From: an uncultured Prevotellaceae bacterium | Lineage (GTDB): Bacteria; Bacteroidota; Bacteroidia; Bacteroidales; Bacteroidaceae | DNA length: 64,000 bases | Reading direction: 5' to 3' | Assembly (NCBI GenBank): GCA_900316585.1 | Contig: ONDM01000003.1 | Location: 186,001-250,000 of the forward strand | Shown: piece by piece, positions 42,680-51,304 of the stretch | Layout: every line of letters starts with the position of its first letter | Position numbering within the stretch: position 1 is the stretch's first letter | Notes under the pieces: generated by a model | Databases searched by the model: none | What the model was told of the DNA's origin: nothing | What the model saw: only the letters and a program-made list of their open reading frames with translations | Translations under genes and position numbers: made by a program

Positions 42680-43648
42680 ATGCCCAAGAGAATACTATAT
42701 ATTGGAACCCCGCAGACGCATGATCAGTATGTGCAGGGACTGGTTCCGTCTCATTGGCTCTATGGGGCCGTGGAGATGGAGAAGGAAGGTCATCAGGTCA
42801 TCTGGGAGAAGGAGGGCAGGTCTTTCTGGCACGATGTGTCGCTGGTCCGGAAGTACAAGCCTGATTTGGTCTTCATTCCCAACTTGAACCTTCACAGCCA
42901 CCAAGGACTGTTGCTGTTGTCTGCCCTGCACTTGTGCGGAATACCGGTTTTTGCCTACCTCCATCATGAGCCTAAGGTGAAAAGAGGCTTGAAGTCCTAT
43001 CTCTACCGCTTGCTCCTTTCAGGATGCAAGCATCTCTTCTTCCTGTCGGAGTTGACCATGGAGCAGACGGTGAAGAATGGTCTGGTATCTTCCGGTCGTT
43101 GCTCTGTTCCGGGGTGGGGGCCTGACCTGGATTTCTTCAGGAACGTGAAGACGGATGATGAGGGCTACTACGTGAGCACGGGCAAGGAGAACCGTGATTT
43201 CAGCCTGTTGATTGAAGTGTTCAGGAAGACGGGCTTGCCGCTCAAGATCCTGACCAGCAGGAAGCATGCTGGTGCAAATTACGAGAATCTGCCTGATTTG
43301 TGCCGGGATGTTACGAACATCGAGGTGGTCATCACGGAAAATACGGGTGAGGTCTATCCCCAGATGCTGGAGGCCATGGCTCATGCTCATGCTCTCGTCT
43401 GTCCGTTACGGAAAGACCGGATCAAATATTGTGTGGGACTCTCCACCATAGCCGATGCGGAAGGTCTCCATAAGCCCCTGGTTATCACCAGAAACCCTTA
43501 CCATGATGAAGCGCGTGTATCAAACTTCAATGTGGTGGACTCCGTGGAGGATTGGTGTCAGGCTATAGAGGCCTTGAAAGTCCCTGAATTTTCAGGCTTT
43601 TCCATGGAAAAGGCATACGGTAAAATGAAATCGCTCATGAATTTGTGA
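42680..43648 (+). CDS. Putative GT-B glycosyltransferase, last gene of unit B
   Basis: Protein of 322 residues with GT-B features: RILYIGTPQTHDQYV at the N-terminus, LVFIPNLNLHSHQG near residue 63, YVSTGKENRDFSLLIEVF near residue 164 (the start of the donor domain) and PQMLEAMAHAHALVCPLRKD near residue 228, similar to the EX7E region of GT4-type enzymes. It is a little short for the family. It starts 3 nt after the pyruvyl transferase gene and ends directly before a small hairpin at 43,649. Confidence 0.78.
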   Translation: MPKRILYIGTPQTHDQYVQGLVPSHWLYGAVEMEKEGHQVIWEKEGRSFWHDVSLVRKYKPDLVFIPNLNLHSHQGLLLLSALHLCGIPVFAYLHHEPKVKRGLKSYLYRLLLSGCKHLFFLSELTMEQTVKNGLVSSGRCSVPGWGPDLDFFRNVKTDDEGYYVSTGKENRDFSLLIEVFRKTGLPLKILTSRKHAGANYENLPDLCRDVTNIEVVITENTGEVYPQMLEAMAHAHALVCPLRKDRIKYCVGLSTIADAEGLHKPLVITRNPYHDEARVSNFNVVDSVEDWCQAIEALKVPEFSGFSMEKAYGKMKSLMNL

Positions 43649-43668
43649 CATTATTGGAATCAATAATG
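43649..43668 (+). terminator. Weak terminator-like hairpin at the end of unit B
   Basis: A perfect 8-bp inverted repeat, CATTATTG-GAAT-CAATAATG, begins right after the stop codon of the last GT gene and is followed by TTATAATTTT. The stem is AT-rich, so termination would be weak or conditional. It could equally be an operator next to the wzc promoter 8 nt downstream. Confidence 0.5.
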
Positions 43669-43675
43669 TTATAAT

Positions 43676-43706
43676 TTTCATAGTTCGGAAAAAATAGCTA
43701 CTTTTG
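43676..43706 (+). promoter_or_regulatory. Bacteroidota promoter for the wzc-wza export genes
   Basis: The -7 element TACTTTTG (43,699-43,706) matches TAnnTTTG exactly. Nineteen nt upstream is TTTC (43,676-43,679), one base from the -33 TTTG. Transcription should begin near 43,713, about 19 nt before the ATG at 43,732. This separates the export genes transcriptionally from unit B. Confidence 0.75.
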
Positions 43707-43731
43707 CAACCGAAATTTAAAAATAGAATTA

Positions 43732-46236
43732 ATGGAAGAAAACAAGTTTAATCCAAACAATGTTGTGATAATGCAGCAAGCACCTCAGAACCAGCAGGAA
43801 GAAGAGGATGAAGGCTTGGATATCATTAACATTTTGATGCGTTGTTTGTCAAATTGGTATTGGTTCGTTATCTGTGCAGCCATCGCTCTTGCCTTGGCAT
43901 TTTTTAATGTAAAAAGTCAGGAGAATGTCTATTCTCGTTCCGCTACCATCATGATCAAGGAAGAATCTTCATCTTCCAATTCATTGTCAAATAGCAACCT
44001 AGGTATTTTCAAGAGCACAAGCACGGTTTCCAATGAAATCATAGCTATGAAGACCCCTCAGGTGGTCAACGATGTAGTGAAGCGTCTGAAGCTGAACATG
44101 AGCTACAGCAAGGACGGACGTTTCCACAGACAGACCTTGTACGGATGGAATCTTCCTATCGAGGTCATCATGGAAGATGTGCCTGATGAGGGTGTGGCTA
44201 GTCTGACTGTCAGCCTGAAGAAGGATGGCTCCCTGACCTTGAAGGAATTCAGCAAGGGCGGCAATAAGACAGTGAAAGGTAAGCTGAATGAACACCTGGA
44301 GACACCTATCGGTAAGGTGCTGGTCGTTCTGACCGACAACCACAAACCATCTGATGTGGAAATTCGGGTAGTACACAATATGCTTTCAGCTACAGCTGCT
44401 CTCTACAGCAAGAAGCTGGCTATTTCCCAGCGTGAGGAGAGCGCGTCTGTCATCGACCTTTCCTGCTCCGACGTATCTATCGAGCGTGCCGAGGACTTCC
44501 TGAATATGGTCATTACCGTGTATAGTGAGTATTGGGTGAACGATAAGAACCAGATTGCCACCAGCACCAATGAGTTTATCTCTGAGCGTCTGGCTGTCAT
44601 CGAGAAGGAGCTGGGTAGCGTGGATAGCGATATCTCCAGCTACAAGAGCCAGAACCTGATTCCTAACCTGTCCGGTAGCATCGGTCAGAACATGTCTTTG
44701 GCTGCAGCAGCCAACCAGAAGGCCATCGAGCTGAACAACCAGTTGTCCATGGTCCGTTTCCTGAAGGACTACCTGCAGACAAACGATGATCCTAACCGTC
44801 TGATTCCAGCTGTTTCCGATATCGGTAGCTCCAGCATTGAGAACCAGATCCGTAGCTATAACGACTTGGTGCTTGAGCGCAAGACCTTGGTGTCCAACTC
44901 TTCCGAGGAGAACCCTCTGGTAAAGGAGCGCGACGCACAGTTGGCTGAAATGAGAGCCGTGCTGATGTCTTCTATCGACAACCAGATCGTGGCTTTCAAC
45001 ACGCAGCTGAGAACCACTCAGTCCACCGAGACAAAGGCTACAAGCAAGATGGCTACCAACCCAGAGCAGGAGAAATACTTGCTTTCCGTAGAACGTCAGC
45101 AGGCTGTAAAGCAGGCACTTTATACTTACTTGCTGCAGAAACGTGAGGAGAACGAGTTGAGCCGTGCATTCACCGCTTACAACACTCGTCTGTTGAACCC
45201 TCCTACAGGCAGCAACATCGCCATCGCTCCAAACAGCCAGCAGATCTATACTATCTATTTGGTAGTGGGTCTTCTTATTCCATTGGCTATCATCATCTTG
45301 TTGGAGCTGTTGAATACTACCGTTCGCGGTCGTAAAGACCTGGAGCACATGAAGACTCCGTTCCTGGGCGAGATACCATTCGTACAGCAGGAAAAGAAAG
45401 GCTTCTTGAGAAGACTGATTTCTTCCGGTGGCCTGGGCAAGTTCTTCAAGACTGACCCAGTGATGTCCAAGCTGATGATGAGATTGGGCTTCTGGAAGAA
45501 GAGCGACCGTCAGAGCGACAAGAACCTGAAGCTTTACGTAAGAGAGGGTAGCCGTAACCAGATCAATGAGGCATTCCGTGTGGTTCGTAGTAACCTGGAA
45601 TTCATGCAGGGAGAGAATAATCATCAGGTTATCATGATTACCAGTGCCAATGCAGGTAGTGGTAAGACTTTCGTGACCTTGAACCTCGCTGCCAGCTTCG
45701 CCATCAAGGACCGTAAGGTGCTGGCTGTCGACCTCGACTTCCGTAAGCGTAGTTTGAGTAAGTACGTCAACAAGCCACATCACGGATTGGCAGATTATCT
45801 GGCAAAGCGTGTGGATACTTATGATAACCTGATTATTAAGAGTACCCTGGTACAAGGCTTGGACGTTCTTCCGGTAGGTTCTATTCCTCCTAACCCTACA
45901 GAGTTGCTCTACAACGAGCGTCTGGGTTCCATGCTGGAAGAGCTGAAGAAAGAATATGACCTGATTTTCTTGGATTGTCCTCCAATCGAAATCGTAGCCG
46001 ATGCAAGTATCGTTGCCAAGTTTGCCGATAAGACCATCTTCATGATCCGTGCCGGTCTGCTGCAGCGTAACATGCTTCCTGAGGTTGACAAGTTCTACGA
46101 TACCAAGAAGTTCGGTAATATGGCATTGTTGCTGAACGGAACAGATGATTCTTATGGAAAGTACGGCTATAGCAAGTATGGTTACCGGTATGGCTACCAC
46201 TATGGCTATGGTGCACATTATTCCAGTGAGAGTTGA
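43732..46236 (+). CDS. wzc: Wzc-like polysaccharide co-polymerase/tyrosine autokinase
   Basis: Inner-membrane chain-length regulator and BY-kinase, 834 residues. Order: acidic cytoplasmic N-terminus, first transmembrane helix near residues 43-60, a long periplasmic Wzz-like coiled domain, second helix near residues 505-525 (YLVVGLLIPLAIII), then the kinase domain with Walker A ANAGSGKT near residue 642, Walker A' VLAVDLDFRKR near residue 663 and Walker B LIFLDCPP near residue 743. The C-terminus is a tyrosine cluster with ten Tyr in the last 30 residues, the autophosphorylation tail. It works with the Wza-like protein encoded 28 nt downstream. Confidence 0.95.
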   Translation: MEENKFNPNNVVIMQQAPQNQQEEEDEGLDIINILMRCLSNWYWFVICAAIALALAFFNVKSQENVYSRSATIMIKEESSSSNSLSNSNLGIFKSTSTVSNEIIAMKTPQVVNDVVKRLKLNMSYSKDGRFHRQTLYGWNLPIEVIMEDVPDEGVASLTVSLKKDGSLTLKEFSKGGNKTVKGKLNEHLETPIGKVLVVLTDNHKPSDVEIRVVHNMLSATAALYSKKLAISQREESASVIDLSCSDVSIERAEDFLNMVITVYSEYWVNDKNQIATSTNEFISERLAVIEKELGSVDSDISSYKSQNLIPNLSGSIGQNMSLAAAANQKAIELNNQLSMVRFLKDYLQTNDDPNRLIPAVSDIGSSSIENQIRSYNDLVLERKTLVSNSSEENPLVKERDAQLAEMRAVLMSSIDNQIVAFNTQLRTTQSTETKATSKMATNPEQEKYLLSVERQQAVKQALYTYLLQKREENELSRAFTAYNTRLLNPPTGSNIAIAPNSQQIYTIYLVVGLLIPLAIIILLELLNTTVRGRKDLEHMKTPFLGEIPFVQQEKKGFLRRLISSGGLGKFFKTDPVMSKLMMRLGFWKKSDRQSDKNLKLYVREGSRNQINEAFRVVRSNLEFMQGENNHQVIMITSANAGSGKTFVTLNLAASFAIKDRKVLAVDLDFRKRSLSKYVNKPHHGLADYLAKRVDTYDNLIIKSTLVQGLDVLPVGSIPPNPTELLYNERLGSMLEELKKEYDLIFLDCPPIEIVADASIVAKFADKTIFMIRAGLLQRNMLPEVDKFYDTKKFGNMALLLNGTDDSYGKYGYSKYGYRYGYHYGYGAHYSSES

Positions 46237-46264
46237 TGCTTTATAAAAAGATTTAAATAAAAGA

Positions 46265-47044
46265 ATGATGAGAAAATTATTCCTGACTACATTATTGGGT
46301 GTCGTGCTGGCTTTCTTGGCTGGCTGTACTACTCCTACCGACTTGGTCTACTTTCAGGATATCGATACCTTGAAATCCGTAAAACTGGCTTCAGAACAGA
46401 AAATCGTATTCCGGCCTGAAGATAAGCTGACTATCTTTGTCAAGACTCGTGACTCAGAAATCAGCCAGCTCTTTACCCTTACTAGTGGAAACAGTGCATT
46501 GGCTAATCCAACTACAGGTCGTGCCTATACCGTGGACAGTAACGGTGAGATCGACTTCCCTGAGCTGGGCCGTATCCGTGTAGCTGGAAAGACTCGTGAG
46601 GAGGTGGCATACTGGATTGAGAAGGAACTGGAAAACAGAAAGCTTGTCAATAATTCAGTGGTCTTGGTCGACTACCGTAACATGGGCTATAATGTCTTGG
46701 GTGAAGTAAAGAAACCGGGTCGGTATGATATAACGAAGGATCATGTGACCATCGTTGAGGCAATTACCGAAGCCGGCGACTTGACCATCAACGGTCTTCG
46801 TACCAATGTGCTGGTCATGCGTAAGGAAGGAGATGAGATGAAGAGATACCGTGTCAACTTGCTGGATAGCTATCATCTGTATAACAGCCCTGTCTATCTG
46901 CTGCAGCAGGATGACCTGGTCTATGTTGAGCCAAACCCAAAGCGTCTACGTGAAAGTACGGTCAACGGAAACAACATGCAGACCATCGGTTTCTGGGCTT
47001 CTGCTCTGTCCTTCGTGCTTACAGTGATCAACTTGTTCAAGTAA
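46265..47044 (+). CDS. wza: Wza-type outer-membrane polysaccharide export lipoprotein
   Basis: Polysaccharide export protein of 259 residues. It has a lipoprotein signal with LAGC at residues 18-21, a Poly_export domain (FRPEDKLTIFVKTRD near residue 48, SNGEIDFPELGRIRVAG near residue 94) and an SLBB-type domain (YNVLGEVKKPGRYDI near residue 143). The C-terminus ends in a hydrophobic helix (FWASALSFVLTVINLF), as in Bacteroidota homologues. Alternative start at 46,268. It forms the outer-membrane channel with the Wzc partner just upstream. Confidence 0.93.
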   Translation: MMRKLFLTTLLGVVLAFLAGCTTPTDLVYFQDIDTLKSVKLASEQKIVFRPEDKLTIFVKTRDSEISQLFTLTSGNSALANPTTGRAYTVDSNGEIDFPELGRIRVAGKTREEVAYWIEKELENRKLVNNSVVLVDYRNMGYNVLGEVKKPGRYDITKDHVTIVEAITEAGDLTINGLRTNVLVMRKEGDEMKRYRVNLLDSYHLYNSPVYLLQQDDLVYVEPNPKRLRESTVNGNNMQTIGFWASALSFVLTVINLFK

Positions 47045-47047
47045 TCT

Positions 47048-47767
47048 ATGCGGCTTCGGGATCTCAAGTTGTTGAAACAGAGGAAAGATCTGGAAACTCT
47101 GCCTGACGGCAAGTTGCTCATTAACACGGTCAATGCCTTCAGCTTCACGAAGGTTCAGGTGGATTCGCTCTTTGCCGAATCCCTGACGAAGTGCGACGTG
47201 CTCCTCCCTGACGGGTGGAGCGTCGTATGGGCCTGCAGGTTCTTGAATGTGGACGACAAACCTTTGGAACGGACGGCAGGATGGGATCTGTTTGAGTATG
47301 AGATGGACAAGCTGAACCGCAAAGGCGGGAAAGTCATGTTCATGGGCTCTTCGGAAAAGGTCCTGTCCCTCATTCGGGGAAACGTGGCAAAGTTCTATCC
47401 CAACATGAGCGTGGAGACGTATTCGCCACCCTACAAGCCAGAGTTCAGCGAAGAGGACAACCGGGCTATCATCCAGGCCATCAATCAGGCCAATCCGGAT
47501 TTGCTTTGGATAGGCATGACAGCACCTAAGCAGGAGAAATGGATATATTCCAAGTGGGACAAGCTCAACATCCATTGCCATTGCGGCTCCATCGGGGCAG
47601 TGTTCGACTTCTTTGCCGGGACAGCCAAGCGGGCTCCTAAGATCTGGCAGGATATGTATGTGGAATGGCTCTACCGCCTTCTGCTGGAGCCTTCCAGAAT
47701 GTGGCGACGCTATATCATCGGCAATGCAAAGTTCATCTGGCTGGTGTTGAAGGAAAAGTTCGCATAA
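47048..47767 (+). CDS. WecG/TagA/CpsF-family glycosyltransferase (GT26)
   Basis: GT26 enzyme of 239 residues, which adds the second sugar (often ManNAc or ManNAcA) to polyprenyl-PP-GlcNAc. Seen: LLINTVNAFSF near residue 23, VLLPDGWSVVWACRFL near residue 53 with the conserved Asp-Gly, MFMGSSEKVL near residue 98, LLWIGMTAPKQEKWIY near residue 155 and CGSIGAVFDFFAG near residue 179. It follows the Wza gene by 3 nt. No initiating sugar-1-phosphate transferase is visible in the window; it must lie to the left or elsewhere. Confidence 0.92.
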   Translation: MRLRDLKLLKQRKDLETLPDGKLLINTVNAFSFTKVQVDSLFAESLTKCDVLLPDGWSVVWACRFLNVDDKPLERTAGWDLFEYEMDKLNRKGGKVMFMGSSEKVLSLIRGNVAKFYPNMSVETYSPPYKPEFSEEDNRAIIQAINQANPDLLWIGMTAPKQEKWIYSKWDKLNIHCHCGSIGAVFDFFAGTAKRAPKIWQDMYVEWLYRLLLEPSRMWRRYIIGNAKFIWLVLKEKFA

Positions 47768-47820
47768 TTCGTGAAACTACAAAAAAAGGGAAGAAATTAG
47801 GGGAAAAGAAATTTAAATGG

Positions 47821-47828
47821 TATATTTG
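47821..47828 (+). promoter_or_regulatory. Candidate -7 element before the NusG-like gene
   Basis: TATATTTG matches the Bacteroidota -7 consensus TAnnTTTG and is followed by an AT-rich start region. The expected -33 position 19-20 nt upstream reads TTAGG, a poor match, so the promoter is plausible but weaker than those at 14.2-14.3 kb. It would start transcription about 17 nt before the ATG at 47,852. Confidence 0.55.
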
Positions 47829-47851
47829 CATTTAAATAGATTACCCTAAGA

Positions 47852-48985
47852 ATGAACTGGTACTTGTTACAGAAATTAGATAAGGATGGCGAGGCAGGGA
47901 AAGACTCCCTGACTCGCCATTCTTGTTTTGAAATTAGGGCGTGTACGGAGTTGTGGCATTCCAACAAGTTCATTGTCGATGAACTGTCCGCCCGTGGGTA
48001 CCTGGACTGTGTCCTGGTTCGCTGCACGGAAGATGAAATGCTGGAAATGACAGGTGATGGTGCACCTTTCAAGCGCCGCAGACTATCCGGAAGCGGACCT
48101 TACGACTGTATCAGTTTGTCGGAAGCCGACTTGGACCAGTTGCTTATCCTCTTGCACGTGACCGACAGATATCCGGTTTTCCGTAATGTACGGCCTTTGG
48201 TCAAACCAGTTGACAAGTCGGTTGAAACCAAGTCTCAGGAGGTGCTGAGGGGACTCTTGCGTGGGTTAAAGGGTAATGTGGTCTGCGACAGGGCCAACCT
48301 CCGTAAGTTCACTCCTCATCCCTCTCTTCCCGGCTTGAACCTGCTCCTGTTGCTGCCGCCTGCCGACCTGAAGCCTTATACCAAGGTGGAGTATGAGAGC
48401 ATGAAGCTGAAGATGGACACCAGCGCTTGCTGGTACCTCATCCTGGCCAAGAATATCCGGCATTTGCAGCATGCTTTCCGGCTTTCTGTCCGTGCCAAGG
48501 TAAAAGAGGGCATCGTCACGGAGGAACTGGGGCTGACTCCGTTTGAAAGTGGCATGCCGTTCCCGGAAGGAATCTCTCAGGTGCGTTATTTCTACCAGCC
48601 AGGCAGACCATTGCCTAAACACTATTTCTTTGTCTATACCACGTTGGCCGATGTCCAGTATGCCCGTGTCCGCAGCCCTTATGCCCGTGTCTCCATCGTC
48701 TGGAGCCACCGGTATGAGCCGGTCAGCCTGACCAACAAGGAACTGGAGCAGCTTATCTTTTCCGTAGAAGGCAAGCAGCAGGAACTGTCCGCTTATATGA
48801 AACGCTTCGTGGAAAGTCTCCAGACGGGCGATAAGGTCGGCTTCTTCTTGTCCAGCCTGCAGGACTTGCCGTTCAAGGGTACGGTAACCGGACGTAAAGG
48901 AAGGAAGATCAAGGTGGTCGACACCAGCGGCAGAAAGTACACCATACCACAGGAGAGTGTGGTTCCTCCCAAGAATACGAAATAA
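47852..48985 (+). CDS. NusG/UpxY-like protein with a long N-terminal extension
   Basis: Protein of 377 residues. Residues 194-377 match the layout of UpxY/NusG antiterminators: WYLILAKN at 194 opens an NGN-like domain, LPKHYFFVYTT is near residue 254, and a KOW-like domain covers about 325-372 (GDKVGFF, FKGTVTGRKGRKIKVV). Typical UpxY is only about 170-180 residues. The extra first 190 residues include ISLSEADLDQLLI near residue 87, which mirrors VSLTNKELEQLIF near residue 291, so they may be a decayed duplicate. The gene lies at the end of the export operon, not at the head of a capsule operon. A hairpin overlaps codons 12-27. The family call is my reading of motifs and spacing. Confidence 0.65.
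   Translation: MNWYLLQKLDKDGEAGKDSLTRHSCFEIRACTELWHSNKFIVDELSARGYLDCVLVRCTEDEMLEMTGDGAPFKRRRLSGSGPYDCISLSEADLDQLLILLHVTDRYPVFRNVRPLVKPVDKSVETKSQEVLRGLLRGLKGNVVCDRANLRKFTPHPSLPGLNLLLLLPPADLKPYTKVEYESMKLKMDTSACWYLILAKNIRHLQHAFRLSVRAKVKEGIVTEELGLTPFESGMPFPEGISQVRYFYQPGRPLPKHYFFVYTTLADVQYARVRSPYARVSIVWSHRYEPVSLTNKELEQLIFSVEGKQQELSAYMKRFVESLQTGDKVGFFLSSLQDLPFKGTVTGRKGRKIKVVDTSGRKYTIPQESVVPPKNTK
47886..47930 (+). terminator. Terminator/attenuator hairpin inside the start of the NusG-like gene
   Basis: ATGGCGAG (47,886-47,893) and CAGGGA pair with TCCCTG and CTCGCCAT (ending 47,920) around a 5-nt loop, with one G-A mismatch. The T-rich TCTTGTTTTG follows. It is a GC-rich intrinsic-terminator shape about 50 nt downstream of a candidate promoter and 34 nt into the coding region. 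It can end the wzc-wza-wecG transcript, attenuate the downstream gene, or both. Confidence 0.7.
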
Positions 48986-48997
48986 CCTAAATACATT

Positions 48998-51301
48998 ATG
49001 AAACTGAAAAACACCTTACTGGCAGGCTTACTTTCCTGCTTTTCATTGGTTGCTTTGGCACAGCCTAGTGCCGACTACAACATTATCCCACTGCCTCAGT
49101 CTGTGCAGTTGGCTCAGGGTGAGTTCCTCCTGAAGGAGGGAGTCCGGGTGACCTATCCGGCAGGGAATGAGCTCATGAAGAACAATGCCGAGTTTCTGGC
49201 CGAGTATGTACAAGAAATACTGGGAGTAAAGCTGCAGCCTGTGGCAGGGAAGGCCCAGAAAGAGGCCATCAACCTGGCTGTCAGTACCTCCATCAAGAAC
49301 AAGGAAGGCTTCAACCTGAAGGTGAATGCGCAAGGAGTGACCATCTCCGGCGGTTCAGAGGCCGGTGTCTTCTATGGCATCCAGTGCCTCCGGAAATCGT
49401 TGCCGGCTGAGGCTACAGGTGCAGTCAAGCTGCCATTTGTCACGGTTACCGATACCCCTCGTTTCGAATATAGGGGTATGATGCTCGACTGCTCTCGCCA
49501 TTTCTTCCCCGTAGAATTCGTAAAACGCTATATCGACATCCTGGCCTTGCACGGGGAGAACAGCCTGCACTGGCACCTGACCGATGACCAGGGCTGGCGA
49601 TTTGAGGTGAAGCGGTATCCTAAACTGACCGAGGTAGGCAGTTGGCGTGAGCAGACTGTCATTGGCCATAATTCCGGTCGGTACGACGGTACTCGCTATG
49701 GTGGCTACTACACCCAGGAGCAGTGCCGCGAAATCGTGGAATATGCCAAGAAACGCTATATCAATGTCATGCCTGAGATAGATATGCCAGGTCACATGCT
49801 GGGAGCCTTGAGCGCCTACCCGGAACTGGGCTGTAGCGGTGGTCCTTATGAAGTATGGACCCGTTGGGGCATCTCCGATGATGTGCTTTGTGTGGGTAAT
49901 CCCAAGACTGTGGAATTCATCCAGGGTGTCCTGGCCGAGCTGATAGAGGTGTTCCCTAGTGAGATGATTCACGTGGGTGGCGACGAGTGCCCGAAGGTCG
50001 CTTGGAAGAAGTGTCCAGTCTGCCAAGCCAAGGCTAAGGAGCTGGGGCTGGAGAACACGGAACACGGCACGGTGGAGGAGAAGCTGCAGAGCTACTTTAT
50101 CCATGAGGCAGAGAAGTTCCTGAATGCACACGGCCGTCAGATGATAGGCTGGGATGAGACCTTGGAGGGTGGTCTGGCACCTAATGCCAGCATCATGAGC
50201 TGGCGAGGGCTGGAAGGCGGCATCGAGGCTGCCAAGCAGCACCACAATGTCATCATGACACCGACCAGCTTCTGCTATTTCGACTACTACCAGAGTGCCG
50301 ACCAGAAGAATGAGCCTATTGCCATTGGTGGTTTCCTGCCTGTTAGCCGGGTATATTCCTTCGAGCCTGTCCCAGAGGAGCTCACCGCCGAGGAAGGCAA
50401 GTATATCAAGGGGTGTCAGGCAAACCTTTGGACCGAATATATCCCTGATGGGAGTCAGGTGGAATACATGGTCCTGCCTCGAATGGCAGCCCTTTGTGAG
50501 ACGCAGTGGATGGACAAGTCTGCCAAGGACTACACTTCATTCGTGAAGCGTATCCCTAGGCTGTTTGCCCTCTACGACAAGCTGGGCTACACCTATGCCA
50601 AGCATCTGCTGAATGTGAACGGCGTTCTAAAAGGCAACACTGAGGAAGGTTGTCTGGAACTGGATCTAGCTACTGCCGACCAGGCTCCGATACTCTATAG
50701 CCTGGATGGTACGGAACCCTCCAAGAAATATGAAGGAACCTTGAAGATTAAGCAGGATGCCCACATCCGTGCTTTAGCAGTCCGTGGAACGGCGAAGTCG
50801 GCTGAATGGACCCAGCATGTCAAGGTCTCCAAGTCGTCTTTCAAGCCCGTAACCTTGAAGGATAATCCGGCACCGAACTATACCTACGGAGGCGCACCGC
50901 AGCTGGTGGACTGCATCCACGGCACCAATTCGTACTCCATGGGAGCCTGGCTGGGCTTCAATGGTGACGACTGCGTAGCCACCATCGACTTGGGTGAGGC
51001 GCAGGAGATATCCACCTGCAATGTCCGCACCCTCACAGAAACCCGTTCCTGGTGCTTCGACACCAACGGCTTGAAAGTGGAGGTGTCCGACGATGGCCAG
51101 AACTTCCGTAAGGTGGCAGAGGAGTTCTATCCGTTGCCAAAAGACGAGGAAAGGGAAATCCGCAACCATACGGTATCCTTCGATAAGGTGAAAGCCCGTT
51201 ATGTCCGCGTCACGGTAGGGACTGTCAAGAGCATTCCGCAGTTCCACAGCGGTCATGGCAAGCCAGCCTACCTCTTCCTCGATGAGATTGAACTGAACTA
51301 A
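48998..51301 (+). CDS. Secreted GH20 beta-N-acetylhexosaminidase
   Basis: Exo-beta-N-acetylhexosaminidase of 767 residues. It has a signal peptide (LLAGLLSCFSLVALA), then the GH20b N-terminal domain, then the GH20 barrel with HLTDDQGWRFEVKRYPKL near residue 191 and the catalytic Asp-Glu pair at about residues 329-330 in HVGGDECPK. A chitobiase-type C-terminal domain (YSLDGTEPSKKYEG) and an F5/8-type carbohydrate-binding domain (residues about 620-767) follow. It removes terminal GlcNAc or GalNAc from host-type glycans in the periplasm or at the surface. It lies 12 nt after the NusG-like gene and 3 nt before the acyltransferase pair. Confidence 0.95.
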   Translation: MKLKNTLLAGLLSCFSLVALAQPSADYNIIPLPQSVQLAQGEFLLKEGVRVTYPAGNELMKNNAEFLAEYVQEILGVKLQPVAGKAQKEAINLAVSTSIKNKEGFNLKVNAQGVTISGGSEAGVFYGIQCLRKSLPAEATGAVKLPFVTVTDTPRFEYRGMMLDCSRHFFPVEFVKRYIDILALHGENSLHWHLTDDQGWRFEVKRYPKLTEVGSWREQTVIGHNSGRYDGTRYGGYYTQEQCREIVEYAKKRYINVMPEIDMPGHMLGALSAYPELGCSGGPYEVWTRWGISDDVLCVGNPKTVEFIQGVLAELIEVFPSEMIHVGGDECPKVAWKKCPVCQAKAKELGLENTEHGTVEEKLQSYFIHEAEKFLNAHGRQMIGWDETLEGGLAPNASIMSWRGLEGGIEAAKQHHNVIMTPTSFCYFDYYQSADQKNEPIAIGGFLPVSRVYSFEPVPEELTAEEGKYIKGCQANLWTEYIPDGSQVEYMVLPRMAALCETQWMDKSAKDYTSFVKRIPRLFALYDKLGYTYAKHLLNVNGVLKGNTEEGCLELDLATADQAPILYSLDGTEPSKKYEGTLKIKQDAHIRALAVRGTAKSAEWTQHVKVSKSSFKPVTLKDNPAPNYTYGGAPQLVDCIHGTNSYSMGAWLGFNGDDCVATIDLGEAQEISTCNVRTLTETRSWCFDTNGLKVEVSDDGQNFRKVAEEFYPLPKDEEREIRNHTVSFDKVKARYVRVTVGTVKSIPQFHSGHGKPAYLFLDEIELN

Positions 51302-51304
51302 GCA

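Noticed and set aside
44386..46218. A 610-codon open frame on the minus strand across wzc
   Set aside because: It lies opposite a complete Wzc gene with all kinase motifs, and its translation is rich in His, Gln and Leu with no domain. It is a by-product of codon use on the plus strand.
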